A DNA stretch of 64,000 nt from the NCBI RefSeq assembly GCF_000300855.1, contig NZ_ALJF01000009.1:49174-113173 (forward strand), read 5' to 3'. The position numbers were made by a program, and so were the translations under genes. Each line of letters begins with the position of its first letter. The stretch's first letter is position 1. Below the pieces are notes generated by a model, which worked only from the letters and a program-made list of their open reading frames with translations, was not told where the DNA came from and searched no databases. Source of the stretch: Agrobacterium albertimagni AOL15 (lineage in GTDB: Bacteria > Pseudomonadota > Alphaproteobacteria > Rhizobiales > Rhizobiaceae). Positions 1 through 9,682 of this stretch are shown piece by piece.

Positions 1-1
1 C

Positions 2-568
2 CTGAAGCTGCCGGAAAGCCGTCGCGCCGATATTATGAACCGCACGGTCAACCTGAAGAACGTCAGCCCGAAGGCCGCTCAGATCATCGAAAACCGCGTT
101 CACGACCTGATCGCCGAAATCGAAGCCGAGAAGAACTCGACCGGCTCTGCCAAGGTGGCGGAACTGATGAACGAACTGGAAAAGACCGAAGTCGATACAT
201 TGCTCACCTCGCTGGAATCGATCAGCAAGGAATCGGTCAACAAGGTTCGCCCGAAGATCTTCCTCTTCGAAGACCTGCTCGTGATGCCGCAGCGCAGCCG
301 CGTACTGCTGCTGAACGACATCTCCGGCGACATCTTGACCATGGCGCTGCGTGGCGCCAGCGCCGAGATCAAGGAATGCGTGCTGGCCTCGATCAGCCCG
401 CGCTCCCGCCGCATGATCGAATCAGACCTGCAGGCAGGAACCGCCGGAATCAACCCGCGGGAGATCGCGATCGCACGCCGCGCCGTGGCGCAGGAAGCGA
501 TCCGCCTCGCCAATGCGGGCCAGATTCAGCTTAAAGACACCGAAGGCGGCGATACGCAGGCGGCCTGA
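2..568 (+). CDS. fliG: Flagellar motor switch protein FliG, C-terminal part (5' end outside window)
   Basis: This is the last 188 codons of FliG, a C-ring protein that carries the torque-generating face of the flagellar switch. The reading frame is open from base 2, so the real start lies upstream; the ATG at 35 is internal. The middle and C-terminal domains are visible: the MPQRSR and LLLNDISGDILTMAL segments and the charged helix after them match the FliG stretch that meets the stator, and the RRMIESDL motif follows. It is followed on the same strand by flhB, as in the flagellar cluster of Sinorhizobium and Agrobacterium. Identification is by recognisable family sequence and context. Confidence 0.95.
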   Translation: MKLPESRRADIMNRTVNLKNVSPKAAQIIENRVHDLIAEIEAEKNSTGSAKVAELMNELEKTEVDTLLTSLESISKESVNKVRPKIFLFEDLLVMPQRSRVLLLNDISGDILTMALRGASAEIKECVLASISPRSRRMIESDLQAGTAGINPREIAIARRAVAQEAIRLANAGQIQLKDTEGGDTQAA

Positions 569-603
569 GCGGTCACCTCTGTTGAAAACCCGGTCCTTTT
601 GAT

Positions 604-634
604 CACCCGCCGATTGAACCCCAATCGGCGGGTG
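604..634 (+). terminator. Strong hairpin between fliG and flhB
   Basis: A perfect 13-bp inverted repeat (604-616 and 622-634) encloses a 5-nt loop, 36 bp after the fliG stop and 117 bp before flhB. No T-run follows it on the plus strand. It may be a U-less terminator, an attenuator, or an RNA-stabilising stem at the fliG mRNA end. The stem is certain; the role is inferred. Confidence 0.5.
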
Positions 635-750
635 TCTACGTTCGACGTACCGGCACCTTTCCGGTGGCTGTGGGCGCGAGGCGCAAACGGCGCAATTGAC
701 CGGGGCATCATCAATCCCGCCCGGTGCAGCCTCCGAGGACGGCAGCGGCC

Positions 751-1833
751 ATGGCCGAAGATGACGACAAAGACAGCAAAACCGAAGACCCGACCGAGAA
801 AAAGCTTCGGGATGCGATGGAGAAGGGAAACGTACCGAGCTCCCGCGAGGCACCGATCTTTGCGACGGCACTCGGCTTCTATCTCTTTGCCGTGTTCTTT
901 CTGCCCGGAGCGGTGACACGTCTTTCGCAATCGCTGAAGGACATCTTCGAGCGCCCCGACCAATGGTATCTCGGAACGGCCGTCGACGTCGTCTCGCTCT
1001 TCACCCATCTGGCCTGGGAGGTTGGGGCCTTTCTCGCTCCCATGCTGATCATGCTGATCCTGTTCGGGGTTACCGCCAACGTCGCGCAGAACATGCCCTA
1101 TTTCGTTCTCGAACGAATCAGGCCTCAGGCGAACCGGATCTCGATCGTCAAAGGCTGGAATCGCATCTTCAGCTCTCAGGGCATGGTCGAGTTCGCCAAA
1201 TCGATCTTCAAGATCATCGTGCTCTCGGCAATCATGGTCTTTGCACTGCGCAGCGATTACTTCGCCGTCATCGACACGATGTTCTCCGACCCTCAGGTGA
1301 TTTTCGTCAAGATGTCGGAAATCCTGAACAAGATGATGATCATCGTCGTCATGGCGACGGCAATGCTGGCAACCGTCGATATCTTCTGGACCCGGTATCA
1401 CTGGTACGAACAGCTGCGCATGACGAAGCAGGAGGTGAAGGAAGAGTACAAGCAGGCTCAGGGTGACCCGATCGTCAAGGCCCGCCAGCGCTCGATTGCC
1501 CGGGATCGGGCCCGCAAGCGCATGATCGCGAGCGTGCCCCGCGCGACACTGGTGATCACCAATCCGACCCACTATGCGGTGGCCTTGCGCTATGTGCGCG
1601 AGGAAAACGAGGCGCCAGTGGTCGTTGCCAAGGGGCAGGACCTGGTGGCGCTGAAGATTCGAGAGATCGCTCGCGAAAACGACATCCCCATTTTTGAGGA
1701 TCCGCCACTCGCCCGCTCCATGTTTGCGCAAGTCTCGGTGGATAGCGTCATTCCGTCAGTATTTTACAAGGCAGTCGCAGAGCTCGTGCACCGGGTTTAT
1801 GCGTCGAAGGCCCCCAAGAGACGGATAAGCTAG
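751..1833 (+). CDS. flhB: Flagellar type III export switch protein FlhB
   Basis: This 360-residue membrane protein of the flagellar type III export gate switches substrate specificity from rod/hook to filament. The N-terminus ([19 protein letters not shown]) is the classic FlhB opening. Several hydrophobic membrane segments follow up to about residue 215, then the cytoplasmic domain with the autocleavage motif NPTH at residues 271-274. I chose the ATG at 751 because it gives the standard N-terminus and has GAGG upstream; a GTG at 724 would only add nine residues. It sits between fliG and a small hypothetical, six bases before the latter's ATG, suggesting co-transcription. Confidence 0.97.
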   Translation: MAEDDDKDSKTEDPTEKKLRDAMEKGNVPSSREAPIFATALGFYLFAVFFLPGAVTRLSQSLKDIFERPDQWYLGTAVDVVSLFTHLAWEVGAFLAPMLIMLILFGVTANVAQNMPYFVLERIRPQANRISIVKGWNRIFSSQGMVEFAKSIFKIIVLSAIMVFALRSDYFAVIDTMFSDPQVIFVKMSEILNKMMIIVVMATAMLATVDIFWTRYHWYEQLRMTKQEVKEEYKQAQGDPIVKARQRSIARDRARKRMIASVPRATLVITNPTHYAVALRYVREENEAPVVVAKGQDLVALKIREIARENDIPIFEDPPLARSMFAQVSVDSVIPSVFYKAVAELVHRVYASKAPKRRIS

Positions 1834-1838
1834 GCCCG

Positions 1839-2279
1839 ATGAAGAAGTGCTCCTACACCAACCAGCGTGAACGCATCGTGGCGGAGGCTATCAGCCCCGT
1901 TGCAAGCGAATTGCGCCTTCTGGACGCTGCCGACCTCATTTCACTTCTACGTTTTGAACTTTACGGAAATCTCTCGGACCTCGTTTCGTCCGCAGCCGAA
2001 CTCTATTTTCATCCCGGCACCGTCGTTTTCGGCGCCGGTGGCGATTATCGGCTCGAATGGGGTGGTCCGCCGGAGGTTGTGCTCGATCTCGAGATCAAGC
2101 CGCGCGGCATCACCATCTATTCTCAGCTGACGCTGACCAACGAGCATGCCGGGCTCGACATCAAGCATATCGCGTTTCATGACACGTCCGGAGATCCGGA
2201 CGCCAATACGCGAATGCTGGAAGATCGCCTCGAAGAGGCGCGCTTCGTCAAGGGACAGGCGTCCCCGCTCTACGGATGA
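1839..2279 (+). CDS. Conserved hypothetical protein in the flagellar cluster
   Basis: This 146-residue protein of unknown function begins five bases after the flhB stop, so it is probably translated from the same mRNA. It has no signal peptide, membrane helix or catalytic motif I can name. The sequence is mixed alpha/beta in character, with a central stretch of strands (GTVVFGAGGDYRLEWGGP) and an acidic C-terminal helix. It ends seven bases before the convergent visR stop. The ATG at 1839 has a weak ribosome site. Its position between flhB and visR suggests a motility-related role, but nothing in the sequence shows one. Confidence 0.7.
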   Translation: MKKCSYTNQRERIVAEAISPVASELRLLDAADLISLLRFELYGNLSDLVSSAAELYFHPGTVVFGAGGDYRLEWGGPPEVVLDLEIKPRGITIYSQLTLTNEHAGLDIKHIAFHDTSGDPDANTRMLEDRLEEARFVKGQASPLYG

Positions 2280-2286
2280 AACAGGC

Positions 2287-3036
2287 TCAGGTGATGTAGC
2301 CAAGGCGAATTGCCTTGGCGATCGCCTGGATGCGGTTGACCGAATCAAGCTTGATCGTCGCCGATCCGAGATAGGCGTTGACGGTATGCACCGACAGGCC
2401 GAGACGCTCTGCGATTTCTTCGCTGATGCGTCCGTCGCCTGCAAGCTGCAGGCAGGCGATCTCGCGTTCGCTCAAGGTTTCGGATGGTGCCGCCCGGCGT
2501 TCGTCAAGCGACAGGATATCGGTCATCACCTTGTAGCAGCGGCTGTGGACCGCAAGGATCAGCTCGCCGGGCAGATCGGCGCCGCCGATCGTCGGAAACA
2601 CCACGTAGCCGTTTCCGACAGCACCGAGGCGCACAGGAAAAGCGATACCCGAATAGGGCAGCAGGCGCTCTTGCAACTGGACGGCAAAGGGCGTGAAGTC
2701 CGATGCATCCAGGAAGCTCGTCTTCTCCTCCGCGCTCCAGAGCACCGGCAGAGTCGAAGTCTCGATATGGGCGAGAAGAGCGTCACCATAAGCCCCGATG
2801 AAGGCCTCCCGGCCGCTGCTGAGACCGCTGCTCCAGTTCTCGAATTCCGGATCCAGACGTCGCTTGTGCGGCAGACTGGCGCCAGCGACGCGAAACGCTG
2901 CAAAGCCGCGCGCATTCAAAGACCGCTGCAGCGACACAAGCTTCGGGAAGATATCCGAACGGGAGGTGACGGGACGCTGGCCTGACCAAGTCGCATCTTC
3001 GAGGATGTTTCCGCCTGGTCTGGTTGTGGTGGCCAT
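2287..3036 (-). CDS. visR: LuxR-type flagellar master regulator VisR
   Basis: This 249-residue regulator has an N-terminal autoinducer-binding-like domain and a C-terminal GerE/LuxR helix-turn-helix (LSEREIACLQLAGDGRISEE, then the recognition helix LSVHTVNAYLGSATIKL). In rhizobia VisN and VisR act together as the top-level activator of flagellar and chemotaxis genes. I chose the ATG at 3036 because GGGAG lies just upstream; the longer frame to 3072 would overlap visN. It lies ten bases downstream of visN on the same strand, so the two are one transcription unit. The name rests on paired LuxR genes in exactly this flagellar location. Confidence 0.9.
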   Translation of the reverse strand: MATTTRPGGNILEDATWSGQRPVTSRSDIFPKLVSLQRSLNARGFAAFRVAGASLPHKRRLDPEFENWSSGLSSGREAFIGAYGDALLAHIETSTLPVLWSAEEKTSFLDASDFTPFAVQLQERLLPYSGIAFPVRLGAVGNGYVVFPTIGGADLPGELILAVHSRCYKVMTDILSLDERRAAPSETLSEREIACLQLAGDGRISEEIAERLGLSVHTVNAYLGSATIKLDSVNRIQAIAKAIRLGYIT

Positions 3037-3046
3037 TCCTGCTCCC

Positions 3047-3796
3047 TCAAACGAGATTGTTGCGCACCGCATAGGCGATGGCTTCCGAGCGTGTCTTCGT
3101 CGCAGTCTTGCGCATCACGCTCGTGATGTAGTTGTTGATCGTGTTGCGCGAGATGCCGAGGATCGTGGCGATCTCGTCGCTGGTCTTTCCCTCGGCAATC
3201 CAGAACAGGCATTCCAGTTCTCGATCGGTCAAGTCAAAGTCGCGGTCGCTCTTGTGCCCCTTGTTGGCCGAGAGGCTCAGCGCATAAGCCGCAAGCAGGC
3301 CGACTTCCCTCAAGCGCTCGGGCGACAGCACATAGTCCTGCGGGAAGAGCAAAAGCAGAGCGAGACGGGTTCGTCCGACATTGAGGGTCACCGTGCAATA
3401 CTGCCGGCTGGTGCCGGCGGGTACATGCGCATCGTCAGGCAGAATGGCATATTTCGGCTGCAGAACCGACAGGCACTTCTCGAGCTCAGTCGACTGGGAA
3501 TAGCTGGTGGCCAGTTCGCTCTCGAGACGACGGACGAGATCGAAGGGCCAATCGGCGGCCACGACGAAGTCGAGCCCCTCTTCCTGGACAAGATCGTAGC
3601 GCGCAAGCAAGTGATGCGAGGCGCCGACATAATCACAGAGAACGCGCAGGCACTGGCCCATGTCACCCGATAGCGCCGGCGTTGCCAGCTTTCGGATCAG
3701 TACGTCCTTCGACGAGGAGCCTTTGTGCAGAGACTCTGCCAGAGAAGCCGCCCGAGACCGCCCCTCAGTGCCCTCTGTTGTCGGCTCGGCATCCAT
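3047..3796 (-). CDS. visN: LuxR-type flagellar master regulator VisN
   Basis: This 249-residue partner of VisR also has a ligand-domain-like N-terminus and a C-terminal LuxR helix-turn-helix (LTDRELECLFWIAEGKTSDE, followed by ILGISRNTINNYI). It is the first gene of the visN-visR pair, with about 220 bp of non-coding DNA upstream shared with the end of the fliF unit. Both proteins are thought to work as a heterodimer. The two sequences are only distantly alike, as usual for VisN and VisR. Its assignment as VisN follows gene order (N upstream of R). Confidence 0.9.
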   Translation of the reverse strand: MDAEPTTEGTEGRSRAASLAESLHKGSSSKDVLIRKLATPALSGDMGQCLRVLCDYVGASHHLLARYDLVQEEGLDFVVAADWPFDLVRRLESELATSYSQSTELEKCLSVLQPKYAILPDDAHVPAGTSRQYCTVTLNVGRTRLALLLLFPQDYVLSPERLREVGLLAAYALSLSANKGHKSDRDFDLTDRELECLFWIAEGKTSDEIATILGISRNTINNYITSVMRKTATKTRSEAIAYAVRNNLV

Positions 3797-4017
3797 TCAA
3801 TGTGCCCCTTTGAAGTGACAGCCTAGCATTGTCGCAGTCTTCGCCATGTCCGAGTGCAGCCGACTCACATATGGCCCAATCTCGGACTACCGAATCATGT
3901 TCACTCTAAAATATAAAGTGGCAAAGGTCACAAGCATTTGCGGTATTGCGAGACGGGTGCAAGCATGCCCGGTCAAGACCTCTGGTGCAACCCCGTATCG
4001 TTATGGGGCTACAATGC

Positions 4018-4042
4018 AAAACCGCGCCCGGAGGGCGCGGTT
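4018..4042 (-). terminator. Rho-independent terminator after fliF
   Basis: A perfect 10-bp inverted repeat (4020-4029 with 4033-4042, loop of three) is followed on the minus strand by TTT at 4020-4018. It lies 22 bp beyond the fliF stop and probably ends the long che-fliF transcript before visN. Confidence 0.8.
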
Positions 4043-4064
4043 GGTACTCGCTTGTTCTTGAAAA

Positions 4065-5759
4065 TCAGGCGGCGTTGTCCACAGCCCATTTGCGAAGGAT
4101 CTTGGCGGCGCGCTCTTCCGAGATTTCCACCATGCGCGAGAGGCGCCGCTCCGGACCTTCCTTGACCCGGCGGTTGAAGCCGCCATTCGGGTCGTCGTCC
4201 ATGGTGAGAAGGTCGTCGGTCGAGTCGAAGCCGAAGTCGGATCCGAAGCCATCCATGAGGCCGCCCCCTGCCCCGCCACCCATGGCGGGAGAGAAATCGG
4301 GCAGTTCCAGACCGGCAGCCTGCTCGCCGATCCCGCCAGCGAGTGCCGGCTCGGCACCACCGCCACCGGCGGTGCGAATCATCGGACGGATACCCATCCA
4401 GACGATGAGGAAGGCAACAGCGACGAAGGCCAGCGAGTTGATGATGCCACCGATGTTGCGGCTCAGGATTTCCATGAAGCCGGGGCCTGTCGCGGAGTCT
4501 TCCAGCAGCTGGTTTTCCAGGAAGTCCATGGCCGTCAGGGTCACGACGTCACCACGGTTGGTGTCGAGACCGGCGGCCGATGTGACGATCTTCTGCATCT
4601 CGGCGAGATAGGCATCGATCTTGGCCTGGTCGACGGGCTCGCCCACCATCTTGGCGATGCGGCCACGATTGACGACGACGGCGACCGAGAGCTTTTCGAC
4701 GGTATAGCTGTTCTTGACCGTCGCGACCGTCTTGCTGTTGATCTCGTAGTTGGTCTGCTCTTCCTTCTTGTCCTGCTCGTCGGACGACTGAGGGCCACCG
4801 CCACCGGCCTCAGGCGCTGCCTGGGGAATGTTCTGTTCGACGGTCGCAGCCGTGTCAGACTGACGCTGGAGAGACTTCTGCTGTTCCTTGGTGACGCGAA
4901 CCGAGCGTTCCACGCGCGATTCCGGGTCGTAGATCGTTTCCTGGATCTGCTGGCTGTCGGTGTTGATCTGCGCCATGACGCTGGAACGGAAGTTGTCCAT
5001 TCCCAGGAAGGGCGCCAGCGCCTTGTCGATGTTGGTTTCGACTTCGCGCTGAACGGACTGAACGACGCCCAGCGAACGGGAGGCTTCACCGCCGGTCTCG
5101 TCACCTGCCGCAAGCAGCTGGCCGGTGGAATCGAGAATCGTCACATCCTCGACGTCCAGACCCGGGACGGAGGAAGCGACCAGCTGGCGGATCGATGCTG
5201 CGGCCTTGCGGCCAGCATCCGACGAGGCGCGAATCATGACGGAAGCGGTCGGCTTCTGTTCGCCGCGACGGAAGTTGCCGATGTCCGGCATGACGATGTG
5301 CACGCGGGCTGCTGCAATGCCGGCGATCTGCTGGATGGTGCGTGCGACTTCACCTTCCAGCGCGCGGACACGCGTGACTTCCTGCATGAACGAAGTGAGA
5401 CCGAGCGAGCCGACATTGTCGAAAAGCTCGTAGCCGGCATTGGCGCTGTTCGGCAGACCACGTTCGGCGAGCAGGAGACGTGCCTTTCCGGTCATGCCGG
5501 CGCGCACGCTGATGCTCTGGCCATCGGAACCGGTCTGGAAGTCGACGCCCGATTCAGCAAGAGCGATGCTGATCTGGTTCATGTCGACCGGTTCGAGGCC
5601 GACATACAGGGTCTCGTAAGAGGGTTTGTTGACGTAAAGCGCACCGGCAATGATGATCGCGAAGGAGACGACAGCCACCCCGGCCATGGCCAGAATCTTC
5701 GTCTGCCCCATCGCCGCGAAATTTTTAGGTATCTGAAGTAATTGATTTAACAGATTCAT
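4065..5759 (-). CDS. fliF: Flagellar MS-ring protein FliF
   Basis: FliF builds the MS ring in the inner membrane, on which the flagellar basal body assembles. The 564-residue sequence shows a first membrane helix near residues 22-42, the periplasmic ring-building domains with the ANAGYELFDNVGSLGLTSFM segment, an acidic Gln/Glu-rich loop, a second membrane helix (GGIINSLAFVAVAFLIVWMG), and the C-terminal FliG-binding tail ending EERAAKILRKWAVDNAA. I chose the ATG at 5759 because rhizobial FliF begins MNLxxQ; an in-frame ATG at 5774 would add five residues. It is the last gene of the minus-strand che-fli run, 160 bp after cheT, where it may have its own promoter. Confidence 0.96.
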   Translation of the reverse strand: MNLLNQLLQIPKNFAAMGQTKILAMAGVAVVSFAIIIAGALYVNKPSYETLYVGLEPVDMNQISIALAESGVDFQTGSDGQSISVRAGMTGKARLLLAERGLPNSANAGYELFDNVGSLGLTSFMQEVTRVRALEGEVARTIQQIAGIAAARVHIVMPDIGNFRRGEQKPTASVMIRASSDAGRKAAASIRQLVASSVPGLDVEDVTILDSTGQLLAAGDETGGEASRSLGVVQSVQREVETNIDKALAPFLGMDNFRSSVMAQINTDSQQIQETIYDPESRVERSVRVTKEQQKSLQRQSDTAATVEQNIPQAAPEAGGGGPQSSDEQDKKEEQTNYEINSKTVATVKNSYTVEKLSVAVVVNRGRIAKMVGEPVDQAKIDAYLAEMQKIVTSAAGLDTNRGDVVTLTAMDFLENQLLEDSATGPGFMEILSRNIGGIINSLAFVAVAFLIVWMGIRPMIRTAGGGGAEPALAGGIGEQAAGLELPDFSPAMGGGAGGGLMDGFGSDFGFDSTDDLLTMDDDPNGGFNRRVKEGPERRLSRMVEISEERAAKILRKWAVDNAA

Positions 5760-5919
5760 TCTGTCTCGCACCATCTACAAGAAGGGTCTGGGCGCTTTTG
5801 CCCTTGGCGCGACAATAGAAATCGAAACTTGTGCGAACGTTTCGCGAGGCCGGAAAGCCGAATTCATTTCGGCAATTGGCAGATTGAGGATCTGCGGCCG
5901 GTGCCTCGAAAGAAGGAAG

Positions 5920-6309
5920 TTAGAAGAAGTCGAAGTCGCCGGCAGCCTTTACCAGCGGTTGCGAATGGCCATGGCGAAGGCCTGCCCCCAGCGCCTTCTG
6001 CATGTCGGCAAGCTTGACGAGGCTCAAGGCGGTCGTCATGTCGATCATCCAGTCCGACGGGATCGTCCCGGTGATGGTGTCGACGAATTCGGCCAAGCCC
6101 CTGGCTTTCTGAACGGCAAGGTCAATGCCCTGCAGAACCTTGAGGCTGTCCGGATGCTCCAGTACCTTCGGGCCGCCGAGTTCGAGAAGGTGCGGTTCAA
6201 CACGCTCAATCAGATAAGCCACGTCGTGCAGCTCGCTGACGATGCGCATGAGGATTTCCGGAAGTTCTTCCCGTGTATCCTGGTTTCCCGCCAAGTGTTC
6301 GTTTTGCAT
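5920..6309 (-). CDS. cheT: CheT-like chemotaxis protein (rhizobial 'orf10')
   Basis: This is a mostly helical 129-residue protein encoded right after cheD. In Sinorhizobium meliloti the gene in this place, CheT, is needed for normal chemotaxis and has been proposed to help remove phosphate from CheY. The sequence contains a D-x-x-x-Q motif (DLAVQ, D63-Q67), the same signature used by the phosphatase CheZ, placed in a predicted amphipathic helix. The start at 6309 is 13 bp after the cheD stop; the frame runs open further upstream but inside cheD. Identification is by position, size and motif. Confidence 0.85.
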   Translation of the reverse strand: MQNEHLAGNQDTREELPEILMRIVSELHDVAYLIERVEPHLLELGGPKVLEHPDSLKVLQGIDLAVQKARGLAEFVDTITGTIPSDWMIDMTTALSLVKLADMQKALGAGLRHGHSQPLVKAAGDFDFF

Positions 6310-6322
6310 CCGATGTCCAGTA

Positions 6323-6877
6323 CTAGAAGAACTCGATTGAAGTTTCCACCGGCTTCGAAACAGGAACCGGACGCTGCTCCAGCGCCACCGTCTTCTGCGT
6401 TTCTGCGCCCGTGAGCGGATACTGTCTTGCCCGGCCGCTGACCGGCCAGAATTCCAGTTTGCGGCCGTGGTCTCCGCCCGTGGAGGACCCAACGACCTTG
6501 ATGCCTTCGTCGCGCAGGAATTGCTGGGCAAATGCTGCGTTCTGTTCGCCGACATTCGAGAACGTCGCGATCGTCTTGGCGCCACCGAAAACTTTGGCCT
6601 CCAAGCGATCCCTGCGCGCGCCCTGCTTCAGAAGGCCGTTGATCAAAAGCTCCATCAGATGGACCCCGTAACGGGTGGCGTCGCCGCCACCGGCACCTGG
6701 CACCGCGGAACCCGGAAGCAGGAAGTGGTTCATGCCACCTACTCCTGCAATCGGATCCCGAATACAGGCAGCAACACACGAACCGAGGATGGTCGACAGA
6801 ACCACATTCGGGTCCTTGCTGACTTTCCACTCCCCTTGGATGATATGGACGCGCTTTGCTGCACTGTCATCGATCAT
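6323..6877 (-). CDS. cheD: Chemoreceptor glutamine deamidase CheD
   Basis: CheD deamidates specific glutamines on chemoreceptors and can interact with other signalling proteins. The 184-residue sequence has the catalytic-site pattern of the family: the LGSCVAACI segment carrying the nucleophile Cys and the GGMNHFLLP segment carrying the His. The N-terminus overlaps the cheY2 stop by four bases (ATGA), implying coupled translation. It is of normal length for rhizobial CheD. Confidence 0.95.
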   Translation of the reverse strand: MIDDSAAKRVHIIQGEWKVSKDPNVVLSTILGSCVAACIRDPIAGVGGMNHFLLPGSAVPGAGGGDATRYGVHLMELLINGLLKQGARRDRLEAKVFGGAKTIATFSNVGEQNAAFAQQFLRDEGIKVVGSSTGGDHGRKLEFWPVSGRARQYPLTGAETQKTVALEQRPVPVSKPVETSIEFF

Positions 6878-7263
6878 TTCAATGCTCCGAATACAGCCTC
6901 GATGGCCGCCTTCATCTTCTCGATCGTGAACGGTTTCGCCAGAACGTTATTGGCGCCCAGCTGTGCAGCCTTCTGGACTAGCGCACGGTCGCCCTGCGCG
7001 GTCAGGATGATGAAGGCCGCCTTCTTGGTGTTCGGATTGGTGCGCACCGCCTGGAGCAGGCCCAAACCGTCCATCTTCGGCATGTTGAAGTCCGAGATGA
7101 CCAGGTGATGGGGCTGTTGCTCCATGATCTTCATGCCCTGCTCGCCGTCGCCGGCGGCAGTGATCTGCTTGAAGCCCAGCTGGGTCAGCGCGTCGCTGAG
7201 CAGCAGGCGACTTGTGACCTGATCGTCGACGATCAGAACTTTGATTTTTTCGGCTAGGGACAT
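6874..7263 (-). CDS. cheY2: Chemotaxis response regulator CheY2
   Basis: This is a single receiver-domain protein of 129 residues. The phosphorylation site is D58, with the acidic pair D13-D14, the switch Thr at 88 and the conserved Lys at 110. In rhizobia with two CheY proteins this second one is the output that slows the unidirectional motor, while CheY1 acts as a phosphate sink. The start overlaps the cheB stop (TAATG), and the end overlaps cheD. It is distinguished from CheY1 by operon position. Confidence 0.95.
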   Translation of the reverse strand: MSLAEKIKVLIVDDQVTSRLLLSDALTQLGFKQITAAGDGEQGMKIMEQQPHHLVISDFNMPKMDGLGLLQAVRTNPNTKKAAFIILTAQGDRALVQKAAQLGANNVLAKPFTIEKMKAAIEAVFGALK

Positions 7264-8309
7264 TATTCAATACCTTCTTTTCGGGCAGCAGTGAGTTTGA
7301 GGATTTCCTCGCCAATGGAGGTGAGAGGCAGTTGATGCTCGACAGCGCCCAGCTCATGGGCGACTCGTGGCATCCCATAGACCACACAGGTCTTTTCGTT
7401 CTGGCCGATGGTACGAGCACCGGCATGACGCATCTTCAGAAGACCGGAGGCGCCGTCGCGCCCCATGCCCGTCAGGATGACCCCGACGGCATTGCGGCCG
7501 GCAAGCTCGGCGACCGAATCGAAGAGAACATCGACCGAAGGCCGGTGTCCGTTGACCGGCGCGCGCTCGACCAGTCGGCAGCAGGGCGCCGACGCATTCG
7601 ACACCTGAAGATGACGCTCGCCACCGGGGGCGAGATAGATCTTGCCGATCTCGAGCCTTGCCCCATCCGTGGCCTCCTCCACCACGGGTGCGCAGAGACG
7701 GTTCAACCGCTCGGCGAAGCTCTTCGTGAAGGTCGGCGGCATGTGCTGCGTAATCACCGTCGGCGGGCAATTGCGCGGGAATTTCTGCAAGACGGCGATC
7801 AGCGCTTCGACGCCGCCGGTCGACGAGCCGATGGCCACGATCTTGCGCCCGACGCGGAAATCGGCAGCAGGCGCGGTCGCTACCGGTTGGACATGCGGTG
7901 CCGAATGATGACGGTGCTGAGAACGCGCCGCCGCCTTGACCTTTTCGGCAAGCTCGCCGAACGGGCGCGGCTCACCCGGCTGAGGCTTTGCCACACAGTC
8001 AAATGCGCCGATTTCGAGCGCAGCCAACGTTGCTTCAGCGCCGCGATGCGTCATGGTCGAGACCATGATCACCGGCATGGGCCGCAGCTTCATGATCTTT
8101 TCGAGGAACTCGAGGCCGTTCATGTTCGGCATCTCGATGTCGAGTGTCACGACATCGGGATTGAGCTGCTTGATCGCCGCGCGAGCTTCCATGGCATCGC
8201 CGGCCTGGCCGATGACGCTGACATCCGGATCCTGGCTGAGGACAGCCGTGATCAGACCGCGCATCGTGGGGCTGTCATCGACGACGAGAACGCGTGCAGG
8301 TGCCGCCAT
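7263..8309 (-). CDS. cheB: Chemotaxis methylesterase/deamidase CheB
   Basis: CheB removes methyl groups from chemoreceptors when its receiver domain is phosphorylated by CheA. The 348-residue protein has an N-terminal receiver (VVDDSPTMR, phospho-site in VVTLDIEMP) and a C-terminal esterase with the catalytic Ser in [11 protein letters not shown], His in ITQHMPPTF, and Asp in [12 protein letters not shown]. Start and stop codons overlap cheR and cheY2 by single bases (TAATG), a tight coupling repeated along this operon. Confidence 0.97.
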   Translation of the reverse strand: MAAPARVLVVDDSPTMRGLITAVLSQDPDVSVIGQAGDAMEARAAIKQLNPDVVTLDIEMPNMNGLEFLEKIMKLRPMPVIMVSTMTHRGAEATLAALEIGAFDCVAKPQPGEPRPFGELAEKVKAAARSQHRHHSAPHVQPVATAPAADFRVGRKIVAIGSSTGGVEALIAVLQKFPRNCPPTVITQHMPPTFTKSFAERLNRLCAPVVEEATDGARLEIGKIYLAPGGERHLQVSNASAPCCRLVERAPVNGHRPSVDVLFDSVAELAGRNAVGVILTGMGRDGASGLLKMRHAGARTIGQNEKTCVVYGMPRVAHELGAVEHQLPLTSIGEEILKLTAARKEGIE

Positions 8310-9211
8310 TACTTTCGTCCTCCATTTTTGCCCAGGTACCGATAGGTGGTGATGCCGATATTGTCGAAATCGTTCTTCGAGTCGCCCGAGACGCGCTCGG
8401 AGTGGCCGATATACAGGTGGCCGCCGACGGGCAGCAGATCGCCAAAGCGGGTCCAGATGCGCATTTGGGTCGGCTCGTCGAAGTAGATCACGACGTTGCG
8501 GCAGAAGATCACGTCAAACTTGCCCTTGAAAGGCCACTGGGCCATCAGGTTCAGTTCGTTGTAGGTGATCAGACGCTTCAGGCGCTCGTCGACCTGGAAC
8601 TTGCGGCGCCCGCCGATCTCGACTTCCTTGAACCACTGCTTGCGGATGGCAGGCGACACGGTTTCGAGTGCCTGCTCGTCATAGGCGCCCTGGCGGGCGA
8701 CGGCGAGGATCTTCGGATCGATATCGGTGGCTAGGATCTTGAAGTCGTAGTCCAGCACGTTCGGAAAGGCCTGGAACACGGTCAAGGCAATCGAATAGGG
8801 TTCCTGGCCGTCCGAGCTTGCGGCGGACCAGATGCGCACGCGACCGCCGGATTTCGCCCGCTGGATGAGCCCCGGCAGCACCTCGTCACGCAGATGTTCG
8901 AAGTGATGGTTCTCGCGGAAGAAACGCGTGAAGTTGGTTGTCAGATGCGAGAGCATCTCGCGGCGCTCGGCCGAACCCTCCGGCGAGGCAACGAGCTGGC
9001 AATAGGCGCGGAAACCGGAAAGGCCAAGATTGCGGATGTGCTTAGACAGTCGCGAGTAGACGAGCGAAGCCTTGCTGTCGTTCAGCGCGATGCCCGCATC
9101 CGAATAGATCATGGCAGCAATCTCGTTCAGATCCCGTCGGGTCAGCGGGTATTCGCCGCTGGCCAGGACTTCGTCGTCCGATTGACGGGATGTACTCATT
9201 GCAAAGGTCAT
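8309..9211 (-). CDS. cheR: Chemoreceptor methyltransferase CheR
   Basis: CheR methylates chemoreceptor glutamates using S-adenosylmethionine. The 300-residue sequence has the N-terminal helical domain and the methyltransferase core ([17 protein letters not shown], and [11 protein letters not shown] near the end). The start at 9211 is chosen because its ATGA overlaps the cheW stop; the frame is open further upstream only as a shadow of cheW. Length matches rhizobial CheR. Confidence 0.96.
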   Translation of the reverse strand: MTFAMSTSRQSDDEVLASGEYPLTRRDLNEIAAMIYSDAGIALNDSKASLVYSRLSKHIRNLGLSGFRAYCQLVASPEGSAERREMLSHLTTNFTRFFRENHHFEHLRDEVLPGLIQRAKSGGRVRIWSAASSDGQEPYSIALTVFQAFPNVLDYDFKILATDIDPKILAVARQGAYDEQALETVSPAIRKQWFKEVEIGGRRKFQVDERLKRLITYNELNLMAQWPFKGKFDVIFCRNVVIYFDEPTQMRIWTRFGDLLPVGGHLYIGHSERVSGDSKNDFDNIGITTYRYLGKNGGRK

Positions 9212-9678
9212 GCAGCCTCGCTTTCGGCGGCTTCGTTGAAGAGTGCACCGAGCTCGACCAGGCAGATCATCCGCTTGTCGATGGCAAGAATGCCACGGGC
9301 ATAGTGTTTCTCGAGGTCGGAGGAGACCTCCGGCGTCGGCTGAATATCCGCGTCGCTCACCGTGAGGATGTCGGAGACCGCATCCACCAGGAGACCGACG
9401 ACCCGAGACTTGACCTGGGCCACGATGATGACGTGGCGGGCGGTCGGCTCGGCGGGCTTCATGCCCAGACGCAGGGACAGGTCCATGATCGGCAGGACGG
9501 CACCACGCAAGTTGATGACGCCCAAGACGTAGTGCGGGGAATGCGGCAGCGGGGTCGCCGGGGTCCATCCCCGGATCTCCCGTACCGACATGATGTTTAC
9601 GCAGAACTCCTGATCGCCGATACGGAAGGCGATGAGCTCCCGGCTACCCTGGACCAAGCTTTTGACCGCATACGACAT
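9208..9678 (-). CDS. cheW: Chemotaxis coupling protein CheW
   Basis: CheW links chemoreceptors to the kinase CheA. The 156-residue protein consists of one CheW domain, with the typical [16 protein letters not shown] opening, the [17 protein letters not shown] segment, and the [10 protein letters not shown] segment. It starts four bases after the cheA stop and overlaps cheR by four bases. Confidence 0.97.
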   Translation of the reverse strand: MSYAVKSLVQGSRELIAFRIGDQEFCVNIMSVREIRGWTPATPLPHSPHYVLGVINLRGAVLPIMDLSLRLGMKPAEPTARHVIIVAQVKSRVVGLLVDAVSDILTVSDADIQPTPEVSSDLEKHYARGILAIDKRMICLVELGALFNEAAESEAA

Positions 9679-9682
9679 ACTC

